Assembly: GCA_039583875.1 (NCBI GenBank)
Contig: CM077158.1
Coordinates: forward strand, 237,514,453 to 237,578,452
Reading direction: 5' to 3'
Length of the DNA: 64,000 bases
Source: Platanthera guangdongensis
Taxonomy: Eukaryota > Streptophyta > Magnoliopsida > Asparagales > Orchidaceae
Both the position numbers and the translations under genes were made by a program. The notes under the pieces were generated by a model. It had not been told where the DNA came from. It was given only the letters and a program-made list of their open reading frames with translations, and ran no database searches. Shown piece after piece: positions 19,643 to 31,599 of this stretch; position 1 is the stretch's first letter; the number at the start of each line of letters is the position of its first letter.

Positions 19643-19829
19643 GTCCCACATCGGCACCTAAAATATGTTTCTTCTGCTTTAAAATGATTGTGCTGGTTAG
19701 CTATGCAGAGCTGATTTGAAAATTGTAGGTGGACTATACAAACGTATGGGTTGTGGCTTAGCTTATTGCTAGCCAGCTTTTAGTGGGCGGGCTGTGGCTA
19801 ATCCGGTACTTGAAGCATTATTTAATTTT
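19643..19829 (+). ncRNA. candidate Pol III type-3 small RNA gene (USE + TATA + T-run)
   Basis: GTCCCACATCG at 19643-19653 is an exact match to the plant snRNA upstream sequence element (RTCCCACATCG). A TATA-like TTTAAAA starts at 19678, 24 bp after the element. This spacing is like Pol III genes such as U6 and shorter than in Pol II snRNA genes. Transcription would start near 19708, and TTTT at 19826-19829 could terminate a transcript of about 120 nt. The transcript does not match U1, U2, U3, U4, U5, U6, 7SL or MRP as I know them. A decayed snRNA-like copy is possible. Confidence 0.35.
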
Positions 19830-19984
19830 ATGTGTTATGTAGGGGCAAAATTGTAATTTTACATATGTTAAGAATACCCTAGTAAAATGTGAAGAGAGGG
19901 TGTGATTTGATTGAACTCGATCGAACGGCAGCATAATTATCAAGTCATGATCAGACGACTATAGTAATTTCGAACTCATTTGTT

Positions 19985-20889
19985 TATATTTCTTTTTTAG
20001 TGATAACGATGAGTTTATATATATATATAGATAGATACATAAAAGTACGTGGATTACATAGGCACAAAGTCGAGAGAATGAAAGGGTCTGGGTTAGGGGC
20101 ATTCCCCTTTTCCATACAAAATCTCTACCACATGCAATGTTGGCGACGTAGTCGGCTATGGAGTTGGCTCTTCGATCAATTTGCACAATGATGAGTCTTG
20201 CGCAATCCTGCAATCCTTCATGGCCTTATCAAGTAATCAATTGTCCCTTCATGAAAACCCGTGAGAATTCAGTTAAGGGTAGAACATGCGTAGGCCGAAT
20301 CTCCCTCAAGTATAACTCCAAGTATTCCATCCATGAGATCCTTAGCGAGAGCGAGTCCCAAGAGGGCACTCCTGAGCTCGGCCATGTTTACAGATCGGCC
20401 ACTAATTCCATATCCTCTCGCAGCAATGCGTTCCCCATCATGATTCCGAATAGTGCATCCAAGCCCAGCCTGTCATTTAGCATGAACAGAGCCATCAAAA
20501 TTTATCTTTAACCACCTGAGAGGCGGGGGCGACCATGAAGTGTCACGGTTGCTAAGGGTCGCCCAGTTACCATCAGATGCATCAGATAATGCGTGTAGAA
20601 CAATAGAGGTGGGTTGTAGGTGGGGCTCGCCATGCACCCTCTGGTTCCTAGCTTTCCAAGTATTGTAAATAATGGAGGCTAAAGTTTTGATCTTGCTAGA
20701 TGTTGAGCTGATGGCCGACTCCTCAAACAGGATTTCCAGAAAATTGCTACAGGTGGAGTTAAATTTGATGTCAAACCTTGCTAGCACCGCCCGGATTAAT
20801 GCATAAAACGGCAATCTCCAAATAGATGTAAGTAATTTTCTGCCTGATTGCATCCCCACGGATAGTCCGCATTCGCACGAAGCCCTCAT
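19985..20889 (-). pseudogene. plant RNase H-like (RVT_3) protein or LINE tail, broken
   Basis: Minus-strand reading gives an upstream linker typical of plant non-LTR-derived proteins (YNTWKARNQRVHG), then the RNase H core. The acidic residues are in WLKINFDGS, AELRSALLGLALA, LEGDSAY and RRANSIADYVAN. Stops fall after the FDGSVHAK region (20473-20475), near 20265 and near 20235, with a frameshift between. Such domains end plant L1 LINEs and also occur as free ribonuclease H-like genes; the upstream RT is absent, so it is a fragment. Cleavage of RNA in RNA/DNA hybrids is the family activity. Confidence 0.65.
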
Positions 20890-21175
20890 TTTCTGAATAC
20901 TCTTAGCCGACGGGAAAGCTTTTATAACTATGTCCGTTTACCACCCATCACAGATTAAAGGTTGGCCGGTCTTAATAAACTTAAGTTCTACACAGAAAAG
21001 ACTAATCCTTATTTTATATTAAACTATACTCTTGGCCAAGACGCAACGAAAACGCGACTAGAACTTGTCATAATATATGATCATAACTTATTGGGTCTCC
21101 TGTATGGCCGAACTCATGACGGTGAACATGGTCTATATGACCCATGTAGGTCCACATATAAGGTATTGTCTAACA
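20890..21175. other. no feature recognised
   Basis: Low-complexity AT-rich DNA without a supported ORF. Confidence 0.4.
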
Positions 21176-21395
21176 GTATTGACTAGTGACTATGCCTACT
21201 AGCGAATATTATGGATTTATAAACAGCACCACACCAACTGGACGCGGTTTTGATGCACATAAAACTGAACCGCAACCGCACGGTGTGGTTTGTCGGTTTG
21301 GTGCGATTTTCAGTTTTTGTACACAAACCTACGTCGAGGAAATCTACTTCAAACATGGAGGCCAGGTCAGCTGCAGGTTGTAGGATATAATTTCA
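21176..21395 (+). repeat. dispersed repeat, copy 1 (related to 36146-36338 and 59765-59908)
   Basis: It shares GCGGTTTTGATRCA, CGCAACCGCAYGGTG and TTCAAACATGGAGGCCAGGT with the two later copies. Repeated GTGCGGTTT words suggest an old DNA transposon end. It holds a CAGGTTGTA word like the MULE target in the other copies. Confidence 0.65.
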
Positions 21396-21449
21396 TCTAC
21401 CGAGATTCTATTGCCGATGAATTATTTAATGCTCACAGGTATAATATTA

Positions 21450-21670
21450 GGGTTCTATTTGGTTCAGCGTTTTGCCGCTCCGTTTTGGGCAAACGCCGCC
21501 GGAAGGCGGGAAAACAAATGAACGTCCGACGGCGTTTGCTCCGTTTCCACCCGTCCGCCTTGAGAAATGCCCAAAAAAGCTTCGTTTGGAGAAGCCACCT
21601 CCCCCCTCTGATTCGTACACTCCGTTTCCACCCGCCGGATCAAACCGCCACCACCGAATCAAATGAAGCC
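21450..21670. mobile_element. Tourist-like MITE
   Basis: The ends are inverted (GGGTTCTATTTGGTTC against GAATCAAATGAAGCC), flanked by TTA and TAG, an imperfect 3-bp duplication as for PIF/Harbinger. The interior has CGTTTGCTCCGTTTCCACCC. The same family, reversed, is at about 55868-56085, and related copies are at 55115-55291 and 61884-62090. Confidence 0.6.
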
Positions 21671-21872
21671 TAGATCTTGCATTTACTGTATATTTTTTAC
21701 TCTGAAAAAATATTTCACTAAGTGTACATCTTGCACTTCACTGGTGGATGAAATTCTATCAGGAATCTTCTTATTTGTCATGCTATGTTTATTGTTAATT
21801 GCAATTTTACATTATGGTTATTTTACATGTTGTGACTGATGATAGATGGTGCTTGTTGAAGCTCGGATACCA

Positions 21873-22738
21873 GTTCAAATGAGTTCGGAGTAAGAGAGAA
21901 CAGTTTAAGTTACTTGACTCGTTGTTGGGCATACAAGGTTGGGGATGTTCGAGCTTGGGGTCAGCCCTCCCTAAGTAGGAGGTGGTTACCTACACATAGA
22001 CCCCATGAGCTGTTGCGAGGAGGACCCGCCACTCAACAGGAAGCGCGACTTGCGTCTTCCCCTCCCAAAGTCAAAGGCTGGGCTCGGCACCTTGGATAAT
22101 ACGGAGCGAGAACTCTTAAAAATTTGGAGCTCAAGGAGGTTGTTTGTCAGCTCTCCAAGGTGCTTTCAGAGTCTATTTATAGGCAAATTTTAATCCAGGG
22201 GCAAAATAGACTTTTTGGTCTACTAGTGGGGTCTCCGTCTTTTTGTTTTTGCTATCGTCAGTCCCTGATTGATCTGCGGATAGAGGAATCCCGTTGTTTG
22301 AGATGGGTATGGACAAACCTTATTGTTCTATAAATAACAATATGGCCAAGATGCAGGTTCTTCTTGTCTGGGCGAGTACCCCAGCCGTGCGAGCATCCCG
22401 GCGGTGCGAGATGAGGACTTCGTTGGGTTGGGACTCGCTGCCCGGGACACATCTCTGCGCAAAGCCAACTGCGTTGGTTTCGACCAAGGCTGCCTGGGCG
22501 CGGGGTTACCTAGCATGGAGTGGTCGCCCCGCGACTGGCTCGGGGAGGGCGCCCCAGGATTGCCCGGAGCGGAGAGGTGCGGGGTCGCCTCGCTGGACCC
22601 AGCTCGTCTGACCTGGCCAGGCCTAAGCCAATTCCTTCTATTCATTGTGGAGTTTGCCCGGATTCTCTTGGGTGCGAGCTGAACTGTGTTCGACAAATTG
22701 GGGTTGTACAGTGCTCATGTTATGTTTATGCCTAAACA
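21873..22738 (-). repeat. probable minus-strand LTR with adjacent primer site
   Basis: On the minus strand it starts TGTTTAGGCATAAAC (22738) and has a TATA box (CTATAAATAG, 22182-22173). At its 3' edge is TGGTATCCGAGC (21872-21861), two mismatches from the copia/gypsy Met primer site. The terminal CA is not preserved. Downstream internal sequence is not recognisable, so this is a 5' LTR remnant of an unidentified element. Confidence 0.5.
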
Positions 22739-22992
22739 TTGTTGAGGTTTTATGGTGTTTTCTAATACCGAGATATCTCGAATCTTGTATACCTAAATCC
22801 GGTATTTAGTGCTACATGCTGAGGTTTTATGGTGTTCTTGAATCCTATATATCCTGTATATGTGAATTTTGCAAAGTCTTATTATTATACAATAAAACCC
22901 TAAAAAGTGAAAAAACAATTATTAAAAATTGTTATTACAAACAGAAATACAAAATATCATTTTTAAAAGCACTTAATTGAAGATTTTTCAAA
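22739..22992. other. no feature recognised
   Basis: AT-rich flank of the next element, with repeated GAGGTTTTATGGTGTT words (about 22745 and 22820). Nothing else is supported. Confidence 0.4.
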
Positions 22993-22997
22993 CTGTC

Positions 22998-23743
22998 TGT
23001 AGGAACCCTAGTTCTGATTTGGGCAAGTATCACTATTAGGCTTGCTTAGATTGACCCAACATGTATAGTCATGGGTCATGGGACTATTTCCAGGATTGGT
23101 CACTCAGAAGGACTCTCCATTATTGCAGAAAAGAAGCCTAAGAAATGCAGTTAAGACAAAGGCAGAAAATCAGCTCGACGATCGTCGAACGCAGTTCGAC
23201 GAACGTCGAACTCAGGTCGACAATTGATGGACAACACTTGCTCAGCTCGACAAAATTTGCAAGTCAGTTTCTCAGCTCGACGAAATAGAAACTGAGCTCG
23301 ACGAACAGCAAGCTCTGGTCGACGAACGCAGGCAAGATATTCAGCTCGACGAATCCAGCTGAATTCGACGAATGTCGAACTCAGGTCGACGATTGATGAA
23401 CTCGACGAATGTTCAGGTCGACGATTTCTGAGCAATCAGTAACAGTTGGCAGAATTAATTGAGAATTAATTACAGTCAATATTCTCAGTGAATATAGTCG
23501 TTCAAACGGACAGTTACAGTTGGATTAATTATAGATCAATTCTCAATGCATCTCCACTCTCGGGAATGTTTTTCTTCCACCATCAAGGCCAAGGATTTTG
23601 AATGTCTGAATATATACAGAGAAAGAGAACAAGTATAGAACAGAGACACAAGATACAGAGAAAAAGAAGAACAGTAATAAACATAGAGGGCAATATCACT
23701 ACAGCAATTAGAAGCCCTAGACCAGAGCAATAACAGCTATCAT
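22998..23743 (+). repeat. 5' LTR, first segment (continues at 30927-31487)
   Basis: It starts TGTAGGAACCCTAG. Removing the insertion and one ATCAT copy gives an LTR of about 1307 bp, against 1298 bp for the 3' LTR. Confidence 0.9.
23171..23430. repeat. TCGACGA/TCGTCGA repeat cluster in the 5' LTR
   Basis: Many copies of CTCGACGA, GTCGACGA and TTCGACGA lie in both orientations at irregular spacing in the U3 part. The 3' LTR has the matching cluster at about 32915-33160, with small internal length changes. They resemble a cluster of factor-binding sites. Confidence 0.85.
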
Positions 23744-25232
23744 TGTTAAATTTTCTCAAGGTGGTCAGCAAGATAACCCAAACGCCAAATTAATATTTTC
23801 GGAACTACCCAGTTCACACCTTGAACCAGCGGAAACCCAGGGAGCAGGCTCAACACACCAAGCACATGAAAGAACAAGCAGATCTTATATTCATTTAACT
23901 TCTTTACAAAGCGAGGTATACATAGCGAGACATGTTTCGCTAGTATAAACAGATGTAAACAGAAAGCACCAAAAAACAAGTCGGGCGGACAGCATCGGAG
24001 TCCGCCGAGACCGCCGAGGTCGCCGAGGTCGCCGAGTCCGCTGAGATCGCCCGAACTTAAGTTGCAATCCGCCGAATAGCCACGGAGTCCGCCGAAGCCG
24101 CGAGGCCGCGCGGACACACCGTTATTCGCCTCCTGCTGATGAACTGAGGAACAGACCGCCTACCCGGTGCTGTCCGCCCAACTTACTGTTCACTCTGCAG
24201 CAATCCGCGCGGACAGAAAAACTGAGACCGCAGCACCTCGTCGAACCCAACTTACTGTTCACTCAGTTATTGTAGACCTGCCAGGGGGTCCTATTTATAG
24301 GCGAGGTGAGGAGTGTGGTCACCGCCCTAGAGATAGAGACACCGCCCCAGCCCGCGCGATAGCAAAACACCGTCCGCCGAGTCCGCAAGGACTTAGCCGG
24401 ATACCAAGGAAAACTGCCAGGAGCAAGGCAATATTGGCGAACCCTCATCAGTCCGCCTAAGCTATGCGGACAAGGCATCGGCCCGCAAAGCCTCCGACCA
24501 CTGCAGGACAGCAACCCCCTTCAATGGCTGTCCGCACAAACCCGAGGCAGTCCGCAAGACTCAAGCCTCAATCCGCCACAAGTTCACGACCAAAGGCAGA
24601 TAGCAACAGTCCGCCCGGTCAACAGCGGACTTGGCGGATACTGCGGACACCATGGTCTTGGCACAGAGTGTGACCAAGTCCAAAACCATCAAAGGTCAAT
24701 GCGAGCATGGCGGACATAAACTCCCGTCCGCCAAACACCCTAGCACACAGACCGCTAGCAGTCCACAAGCTACCCGCACACCTGCCAAACGCAGCAGCCA
24801 TCTCCCGAACTCCACACACCAGTCTGCAAACGACCTCCACAGCAAAGCACCTGCTGTATCACCAGAGCTCGACAAGGCCTCAGCCAAGCTCTAAGCCCAG
24901 TCCGCAAGCTTCCCGTGGACATGAGCCAAACCGCCAATGCACAAGCTTGCAATGCGGCCACTGAGCAAGACACCAGTCCGCAAGCCCCTATCCGCTCAGG
25001 CCGCTCCTTGGCTAAACCACAGCCAACGTCCTATCCACAGATAACAGGCCGCATAGTCCGCGGACTTCACCCGTACAACCTGCTCAGAAGAACAGCCGGC
25101 TTCCACTAGACTTTCCACCAGGCCGCACACAGCAGTCCGCCCAGTCTGCCTAGTCCGCCAAGTCCGTCAACGCTGTCCGCCCAGGCCGCCCGGCCTGTCC
25201 CGTCAACCACTTCCACTTCACAAATTTCAACA
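23744..25232 (-). repeat. 3' LTR of the minus-strand copia (left copy)
   Basis: It runs from TGTTAAATTTTCTC (plus strand) to TTTCAACA. It carries CTATTTATAG near 24291-24300, the minus-strand TATA box, and many GTCCGC/GCGGAC words. Confidence 0.92.
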
Positions 25233-27395
25233 CTCCCCCTTGAAGTGGGAAGTGGTGACCAAGCCCAGCAAGCTGCGCAAGCACTCAAAAGGCCCCTTCG
25301 ACAATGGCTTTGTGAAGATGTCAGCAAGATTATCTTCACTCCGAACATGCCCGACCAGCAGAGATCCTTCCAATACCTTCTCCCTGATGAAATGGTGATC
25401 AATATCTATATGTTTGGTCCTAGTGTGACACACTGGATTGTTAACTAGTTTGAGAGCACTCCCATTGTCACCCCGGAGTAAAGTTGGCTCTTGCACTTCT
25501 TCATGAACATCCTCCATAAGCCTCCTCAACCAGATGGCTTCCCGAGAAGCCAAGGCCGAAGTCTTATACTCTTCCTCCATAGTTGAGACGGACACCGAGT
25601 CCTGCTTCTTGCTACACCACGAGATGCTAGCTGAACCGCAAGTGAACACATAACCTAAAGTAGACCTCCGATCATCCGAATCACCATCATAGTCAGCATC
25701 CGTGTACCCAAGCAATGCAAACTCCGAGTCCCTTCCATAGAGGAGTCCCATGTCAGAAGTCACCTTGACATACTTCAGAATACCCTTTGCTGCCACTAGA
25801 TGAGATTTCCTTGGTTCAGCCATAAACCGACTTACTCGGCCAACAACATAAGCAATGTCCGGCCTTGTAATCGTCAGGTAAATCAAGCTTCCAACAAGAG
25901 CCCTGAACACCAAGGGATCATGAAGAACCCTTCTCTCATCTCGTCGAAGCTTCAGCCCAGGTTCCAGTGGAGTAGAGCACTTCTTCCCTTCGCCCATGCC
26001 GAATGGCTTCACAATGCGATCTGCATATCCTTTCTGTCAAATGAGAATCCCGCACTCCTTACTCTCCACCTCAAGACCGAGAAAGTGATGCAGCTCTCCC
26101 AAGTCTTTCATCTCGAAGCGTATAGGAAGCTCAGCCCTAAGCCTTGCTACTTCCCCCTCCGAATTCCCTGTGATGATTATGTCATCCACATACAGTAGGA
26201 CCAAGACTTATAGCTCCCCCTTCTTCTTGACGAACAAGCTTGAATCCGAGTTGGAAGCAAGGTATCCACAGAATTGCAAGTACTCTGCAATCTTCCCATA
26301 CCACGCTCTAGCAGTTTGCTTCAACCCATAGAGAGCCTTCCTGAGTTTGCAGACATAGTCCGGATGATCTTCAGAAATGAAACCGAGTGGTTGATCCATG
26401 AAGATGTCCTTGTCAATCTCTCCATAAAGAAAGGCATTCTTCACATCGAGTTGTCACAACCTCCATCCCTTGCTAGCAGCCAAGGCGATCACCACTCTAA
26501 CCGAAGTCATCTTCGCAACTGGACTGAATGTCTTCTCATAGTCTTCTCCATGTTGTTATGAGAATCCTCTAGCGACCAGGCGAGCTATGAACCTATCAAT
26601 GCTCCCATCAGCCTTCTTTTTCAACATATACACCCACTTGCAAGTAACCGGAGTAATGTCATCAACCTTGGGCACAAGGTCCCAGGTTTCATTTTTCTTC
26701 AGAGCATCAATCTCTTATTTCATGGCACCTTCCCACTCCTTCACTCCAGTGGCCTCGTTGAAGGTTGCAGGCTCTCGCTCATCCAGAGGACCTGCAAAGA
26801 AGCAAGAGACAAAGCTCACTGCATTCCCATCACAGTACCGAGCCGGTGGCTTAACAACCCTCTTCGATCTCTGAAGGGTCGGCTCCTTGCTCACTGCTTC
26901 TGTTGCTTCTTCGGGCTCAACTCCTACTTGGGGCAAGCAGTGAGCAGTGCTCCCCCCGCTTCCTAAGCCAGAAGGCTCAGCCTCAGAGTTAGAAGCAACA
27001 GGAGCCGCTGGTGAAACAGCAAGCTCCTCTTCCAAGCCTTCAACAGCCACCACTGGTGCTTCATCAACCTTGCTACTTCCGGTTAGCTCAACCGAGCAAT
27101 CTCCATATGACGTCAGCTCGTCAAAGACAACGTCTCTTGACACCACGAACTTCTTCGTCACACGGTCCATGCATTTCCATCCCTTCTTCCGCTCATCGTA
27201 GCCAACAAAGACAAGCTTCCTTGTCTTCGCATCCAGCTTAGTCCATGAAGCATCCGGGACATGCACGTAGCAAGTTGAACCGAACACCCTAATTTGTCCA
27301 ACACTCGACTTCTCCTTCAGCAACAGCTCAAAAGGAGTCTTCATGTTGATAGGGCTGAGTGGCATCCGGTTGATGACATAAGCAGCACAAGACAT
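25227..27395 (-). pseudogene. pol: integrase end, RT and RNase H of the minus-strand copia
   Basis: Minus-strand reading gives the integrase C-terminal part (SCAAYVINRMPLSPINMKTP, VFVGYDERKKGWKC) and an acidic linker. RT follows (KWVYMLKKKADGS, ARLVARGFS, LDVKNAFLYGEI, YGLKQTARAWY, LYVDDIIITG, MKDLGELHHFLGLEV). RNase H has YTDADYDGD, STMEEEYKTSA, RGDNGSALKL, RTKHIDIDHHF and LADIFTKPL. Stops: 26715-26717, two at about 26450-26540, 26208-26210 and one near 26040. The frame is the same across them all. The first residues of RNase H to the natural stop (25227) are uninterrupted. Confidence 0.9.
25233..25241 (-). other. polypurine tract of the minus-strand copia
   Basis: AAGGGGGAG on the minus strand, directly before the 3' LTR. 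Confidence 0.85.
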
Positions 27396-28764
27396 CCCCT
27401 CTGCCCAAAAGGATCTTGGAATATCTTTCGCATAAAGCCAGCATTTGCAAGTCTCGTTGGATCTTCCGCTCCGCTACCCCATTTTGTTGTGGAGTGTGAG
27501 CACAAGTAAGCTCTCGTTGGATCCCGTGCTTCCTGCAGAAGTTAGAAAACTCAGAGGAAACAAACTCACCCCTGTTATCCGTTCTAAGCTTCTTGATCCG
27601 CAAGTCAAGCCGGCCTTCTACCAACTCCTTGAACTCCACAAGCAAACGGAAGGCTTCTGACTTCTCTTTTAAGAAGTACACTCAAGTATACCTTGAGTAG
27701 TCATCAACCAAGACAAGCATGTATCTGTTTCCACCCAAGCTGGCAGTAACCGTCGGTCCCATCAAGTCGCCATGAATGCACTCCAAGGGTAGCTTGCTCC
27801 TTGTTTGTGATTTATCAAACGGAAGGCGATGTGCCTTACCGTATTGACATCCCGCGCAAACATGCCCGTCACCAAAGGAGGACAACTTAGGCAACCCCTT
27901 TACCAAACTTCTAATAGCCATTGCCTTCAGCTTGTCCATGCCAACATGCCCCAGCCTCTCATGCCAGATAGCAGCGCTATCATTGGCCCTCATACGATCA
28001 ACATAAGAATTGGTGGCAAGAACAAACAAGTTTTTCACCCTCCTCCCTACATGAGCAACATCAGCATTCATCGTTGATACATTGCGAAGGAACCTCACGT
28101 CTGTTGGCCCAAATAGAACGTGATAACCAGCGTCCACCGCATTGGTCACCGAGAAGAGGTTCTTATTCATGTCCGGCACGTGATACACACTCCTTAACAT
28201 GAGTGGTCCCTGATCACTACCCAAAGACACGACCCCCTATTTCTCTACTGCATAAACAGTATTATCAGCAGTGATAATAACTTCATTACCTGAGTAGGCT
28301 TGCATGGAGGTGAACTTCGACTTGTCTCCGGTGAGGTGATGACCACACCCGGAGTCCACGATCCACTCGCCGTTGAAGTCCTCAGCATACAAGGCACGGA
28401 TACAAGTGCCTGTCATGAAAGCTCCGCCCCATTCTGCTTCTTCACTTCTCGAGCAAGTTTCCTCCTTTCCCGCAGCATGCCCAGGCTGCAGTTTGACCTT
28501 GCAGTCCCGCTTGAAGTGCCCTCGCTGATGACACCGGTAGCACTTCAAATTCTTCTTCCAGTCCTTAGGAGCATTGCTCATCTCCGGATGATATGAAGTT
28601 GAAGTCTCCTTCTCACCAGCGACCTTCACCTTCTTCTTCTTCCCTTCCCATCCTTTCTTCTTGCCTGAGAAGATAGCTTCACTGCCTTCCTGATTAAGAA
28701 TAACTTCAGCCATCTGCCTTACCAAGCTCTCCTGCGATGCAAGCAGATTCTCCAGCTCTAGCAA
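27328..28764 (-). pseudogene. pol: gag end, protease and integrase of the minus-strand copia
   Basis: The zinc knuckle is CYRCHQRGHFKRDC (about 28480-28530). The protease is WIVDSGCGHHLTGD (about 28345). GAG-pre-integrase (IWHERLGHVGMDKL, CAGCQYGKAHRLPF) and the integrase core (HGDLMGPTV, LVDDYSRYT, LRTDNRGEF, NGVAERK) follow. TAG at 28237-28239 and TGA at 27682-27684 interrupt one frame. The second stands where the family has Trp. A frameshift at about 27400-27470 then moves to the frame of the integrase end. Confidence 0.9.
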
Positions 28765-28779
28765 GGACGGCTGATTAGC

Positions 28780-29304
28780 TCACCCTTGAACAGATGTCAC
28801 AAAGGCCACATACTCCTTCCGCAAGCCGCGGATAATGTGCATTTTCATCTTTGCCTCAGAGATAGGCTCATCAGGATCCAGTGCCGACATTTCAGCACAC
28901 AAGCTCTTCATCTTTAAGAAGTACTTCAAGATGGAAATGTCTCCCTGAGTTGCCCTGGCCAACTCATTTTCCAGAAACTGAAGCCGCGACACATTCTTCC
29001 TATTGAACAACTCATCAATGGTTGTCCAAATATCAGCAGCCGACTCACATCCAACGATGTGATCAAACAATTCCGGAGACACGGCCCTCTTGAGGATAAA
29101 CTCCGCCTTAGCATTTGTTTTCCTCCAGAGCCTAACCTGCTCAGCAGTACCGAATGCAGTAGTCACTTCCTGTCTGTCGTCACCACCGACGACTTCCCAC
29201 AGCTCCTCGCCAAGAAGAAAACTCTTCATGTACGACTTCCACTTCTTGAAGTTAGTCGGCGTTAAGAGTTCAATGTCAAGACCCCTTGCAAAGCTCCCTT
29301 CCAT
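28780..29304 (-). pseudogene. gag: gag N-terminal part of the minus-strand copia
   Basis: The start codon at 29304 gives MEGSFARGLDIELLTPTNFK, then WKSYMKSFLLGEELWEVV and LWRKTNAKAEFILKRAV, a UBN2-type gag. It runs 174 codons to TGA at 28780-28782. The next frame, with the zinc knuckle, is in phase, so the stop is a point lesion within gag. Gag would assemble the cytoplasmic particle that packages element RNA. Confidence 0.85.
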
Positions 29305-29412
29305 TGCAACACCTGCTTTGAAAAGCCTTCAGAAGCACAGAGCACCAACATAGGTTGATCACCACTCAAACACAGAGCACAACACTGGTTGAAGACCGCT
29401 CAAGCAACTGAA

Positions 29413-29428
29413 CCTCTCTTTGATACAA
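29413..29428 (-). other. primer binding site of the minus-strand copia
   Basis: On the minus strand TTGTATCAAAGAGAGG follows the 5' LTR end. It resembles the Met tRNA site TGGTATCAGAGC with a few changes. Confidence 0.75.
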
Positions 29429-30921
29429 TGTTAAATTTTCTCGAGGTGGTCAGCAAGATAGCTCAAACGCCAAATTAATATCTTCGGAACTACCCAGTTC
29501 ACACCTTGAACCAGCGGAAACCCAGGGAGCAGGCTCAACACACCAAGCACATGGAAGAACAAGCAGATCTTATATTCATTTAACTTCTTTACAAAGCGAG
29601 GTATACATAGCGAGACATGATTTCGCTAGTATAAACAGCTGTAAACAGAAAGCACCAAAAAACAAGCCGGGCAGACAGCACTGGAGTCCGCCGAGACCGC
29701 CGAGGTCGCCGAGGTCGCCGAGTCTGCTGAGATCGCCCGAACTTAAGCTGCAATCCGCCGAATAGCCACGGAGTCCGCCGAAGCCGCGAGGCCGTGCGGA
29801 CACACCGTTATTCGCCTCCTGCTAATGAACTGAGGAACAGACCGCCTACCCGGTGCTGTCCGCCCAACTTACTGTTCACTCTGCAGCAATCCACGCGGAC
29901 AGAAAAACTGAGACCGCAGCACCTCGCCGAACCCAACTTACTGTTCACTCAGTTACTGTAGACCTGTCAGGGGGGTCCTATTTATAGGCTAGGTGAGGAG
30001 TGTGGTCACCGCCCTAGAGATAGAGACACTGCCCCGGCCCGCGCGATAGCAAAACACCGTCCGCCGAGTCCGCAAGGACTTAGCCGGATACCAAGGAAAA
30101 CCTCCAGGAGCAAGGCAACATTGGTGAACCCTCATCAGTCTGCCTAAGCTATGTAGACAAAGCATCAGCCCGCAAAGCCTCCGACCACTGCAGGACAGCA
30201 ACCCCCTTCAATGGTTGTCCGCACAAACCCGAGGCAGTCCGCAAGACTCAATCCTCAATCCGCCACAAGTCCATGACCAAAGGCAGATAGCAACAGTCCG
30301 CCCGGTCAACAACGGACTTGGCGGATACTGCGGACACCATGGTCTTGGCACAGAGTGTGACCAAGTCCAAAACCATCAAAGGCCAATGCAAGCATGGCGG
30401 ACATAAACTCTCGTTCGCCAAACACCCTAGCACATAGACCGCCAGCAGTCTGCAAGCTACTCGCACAGCTGCCCAACGCAGCAGCCATCTCCCAGAATCC
30501 ACACACACCAGTCTGCCAACGACCTCCACAGTAAAGCACCTGTTGTATCACCAGAGCTCGACAAGGCCTCAGCCAAGCTCTAAGCCCAGTCCGCAAGCTT
30601 CCCGTGGACATGAGCCAAACAGCCAATGCACAAGCTTGCAATGCGGCCACTGAGCAAGACACCAGTCCGCAAGCCCATATCCGCTCAGGCCGCTCCTTGG
30701 CTAAACCACAGCCAACGTCCTATCCGCAGATAACAGGCTGCATAGTCCGCGGACTTCACCCGTACAACCTGCTCAGAAGAACAGTCGGCTTGCACTAGAC
30801 TTTTCACCAGGCCGCACACAGCAGTCCGTCCAGTCCGCCAAGTCCGCCAAGTCCGCCAACGCTGTCCGCCTAGGCCGTCCGGCCTGTCCCGTCAACCACT
30901 TCCACTTCACAAATTTCAACA
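29429..30921 (-). repeat. 5' LTR of the minus-strand copia (right copy)
   Basis: 1493 bp. TATA box CTATTTATAG lies at 29978-29987. It matches the left LTR closely apart from scattered substitutions and short indels. Confidence 0.92.
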
Positions 30922-30926
30922 ATCAT

Positions 30927-31487
30927 AAGAAGAAGAAGAACATCCATTCATATCAAGAGTCTTCTGTTTCCTCATTACTACAGGACAACTTCAAGGACAA
31001 CAAACCTCTTATCAGTCAGAAGTTCCTGAAGATTTCTCTGGTCCATGCCTGAAGATTGAAGGTCTATCACCTTGAAGCAGTGCTCCAGATTTCTCTGCAC
31101 CAATCCATATCTCAGGGGGAGCAGCTGCTAACATCAATATTCACATAGTCTTCTCAGTTGCTATTGAGACAGAGAAGATTTCCATCACCTCTTTTCCCCT
31201 CATGTACAAAGGGTTGTCATCTCCCTTCAAAAGTGATTCTTGGTTGCAAGTCTTCTTATCAAAAAACTTGAGGTTTTGGTTTTTGGGGACCTGATCAAAA
31301 TCCATTGGTGGCAGTCACCTGATCAAAAACCTGAGTGGATTCCTACCAGGGTGGTAGAAGAGTGGACTACCCAGATTTGGGGAACCACTATAAAAATCCT
31401 TGTGTCTCTTCTGGTTGCTTGATCTTCTTTCTTTATTCTGTGTTGTGATTTTACTTTAATTAGGTTTGTTAAGATCTGTCTCTTTCA
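30927..31487 (+). repeat. 5' LTR, second segment, of the non-autonomous copia
   Basis: It continues the LTR after the inner element. TATA (TATAAAAA) lies at 31389-31396, and the segment ends CTCTTTCA at 31487. An AGGGGGAG word lies at about 31114. Confidence 0.9.
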
Positions 31488-31506
31488 ATTGGTATCAAAG
31501 CAAGGT
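31488..31506 (+). other. primer binding site
   Basis: ATTGGTATCAAAGCAAGG follows the LTR end. TGGTATCAAAGC has one change from the plant copia Met site. Confidence 0.88.
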
Positions 31507-31599
31507 TGGTTAAAATACCATACTTTAGTTGGTTGTACATGCTAACACCTAAACCACAAAGATCCTTTGATAGATCTTAAGAATCTTTTGAGTTTTATC

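Larger units (their letters stand above)
23744..30921 (-). mobile_element. complete minus-strand copia element inside the 5' LTR
   Basis: Perfect duplications ATCAT (23739-23743 and 30922-30926) flank TG..CA ends. The LTRs are 23744-25232 (1489 bp) and 29429-30921 (1493 bp) and are very similar. Gag-pol reads leftward with all copia domains. Several in-frame stops and one frameshift inactivate it. It is younger than the element it sits in. Confidence 0.93.

Noticed and set aside
23744..24960. Many short open frames in the LTRs of the minus-strand copia
   Set aside because: They come from CpG-rich GTCCGC repeats in non-coding LTR sequence and are repeated in the other LTR.
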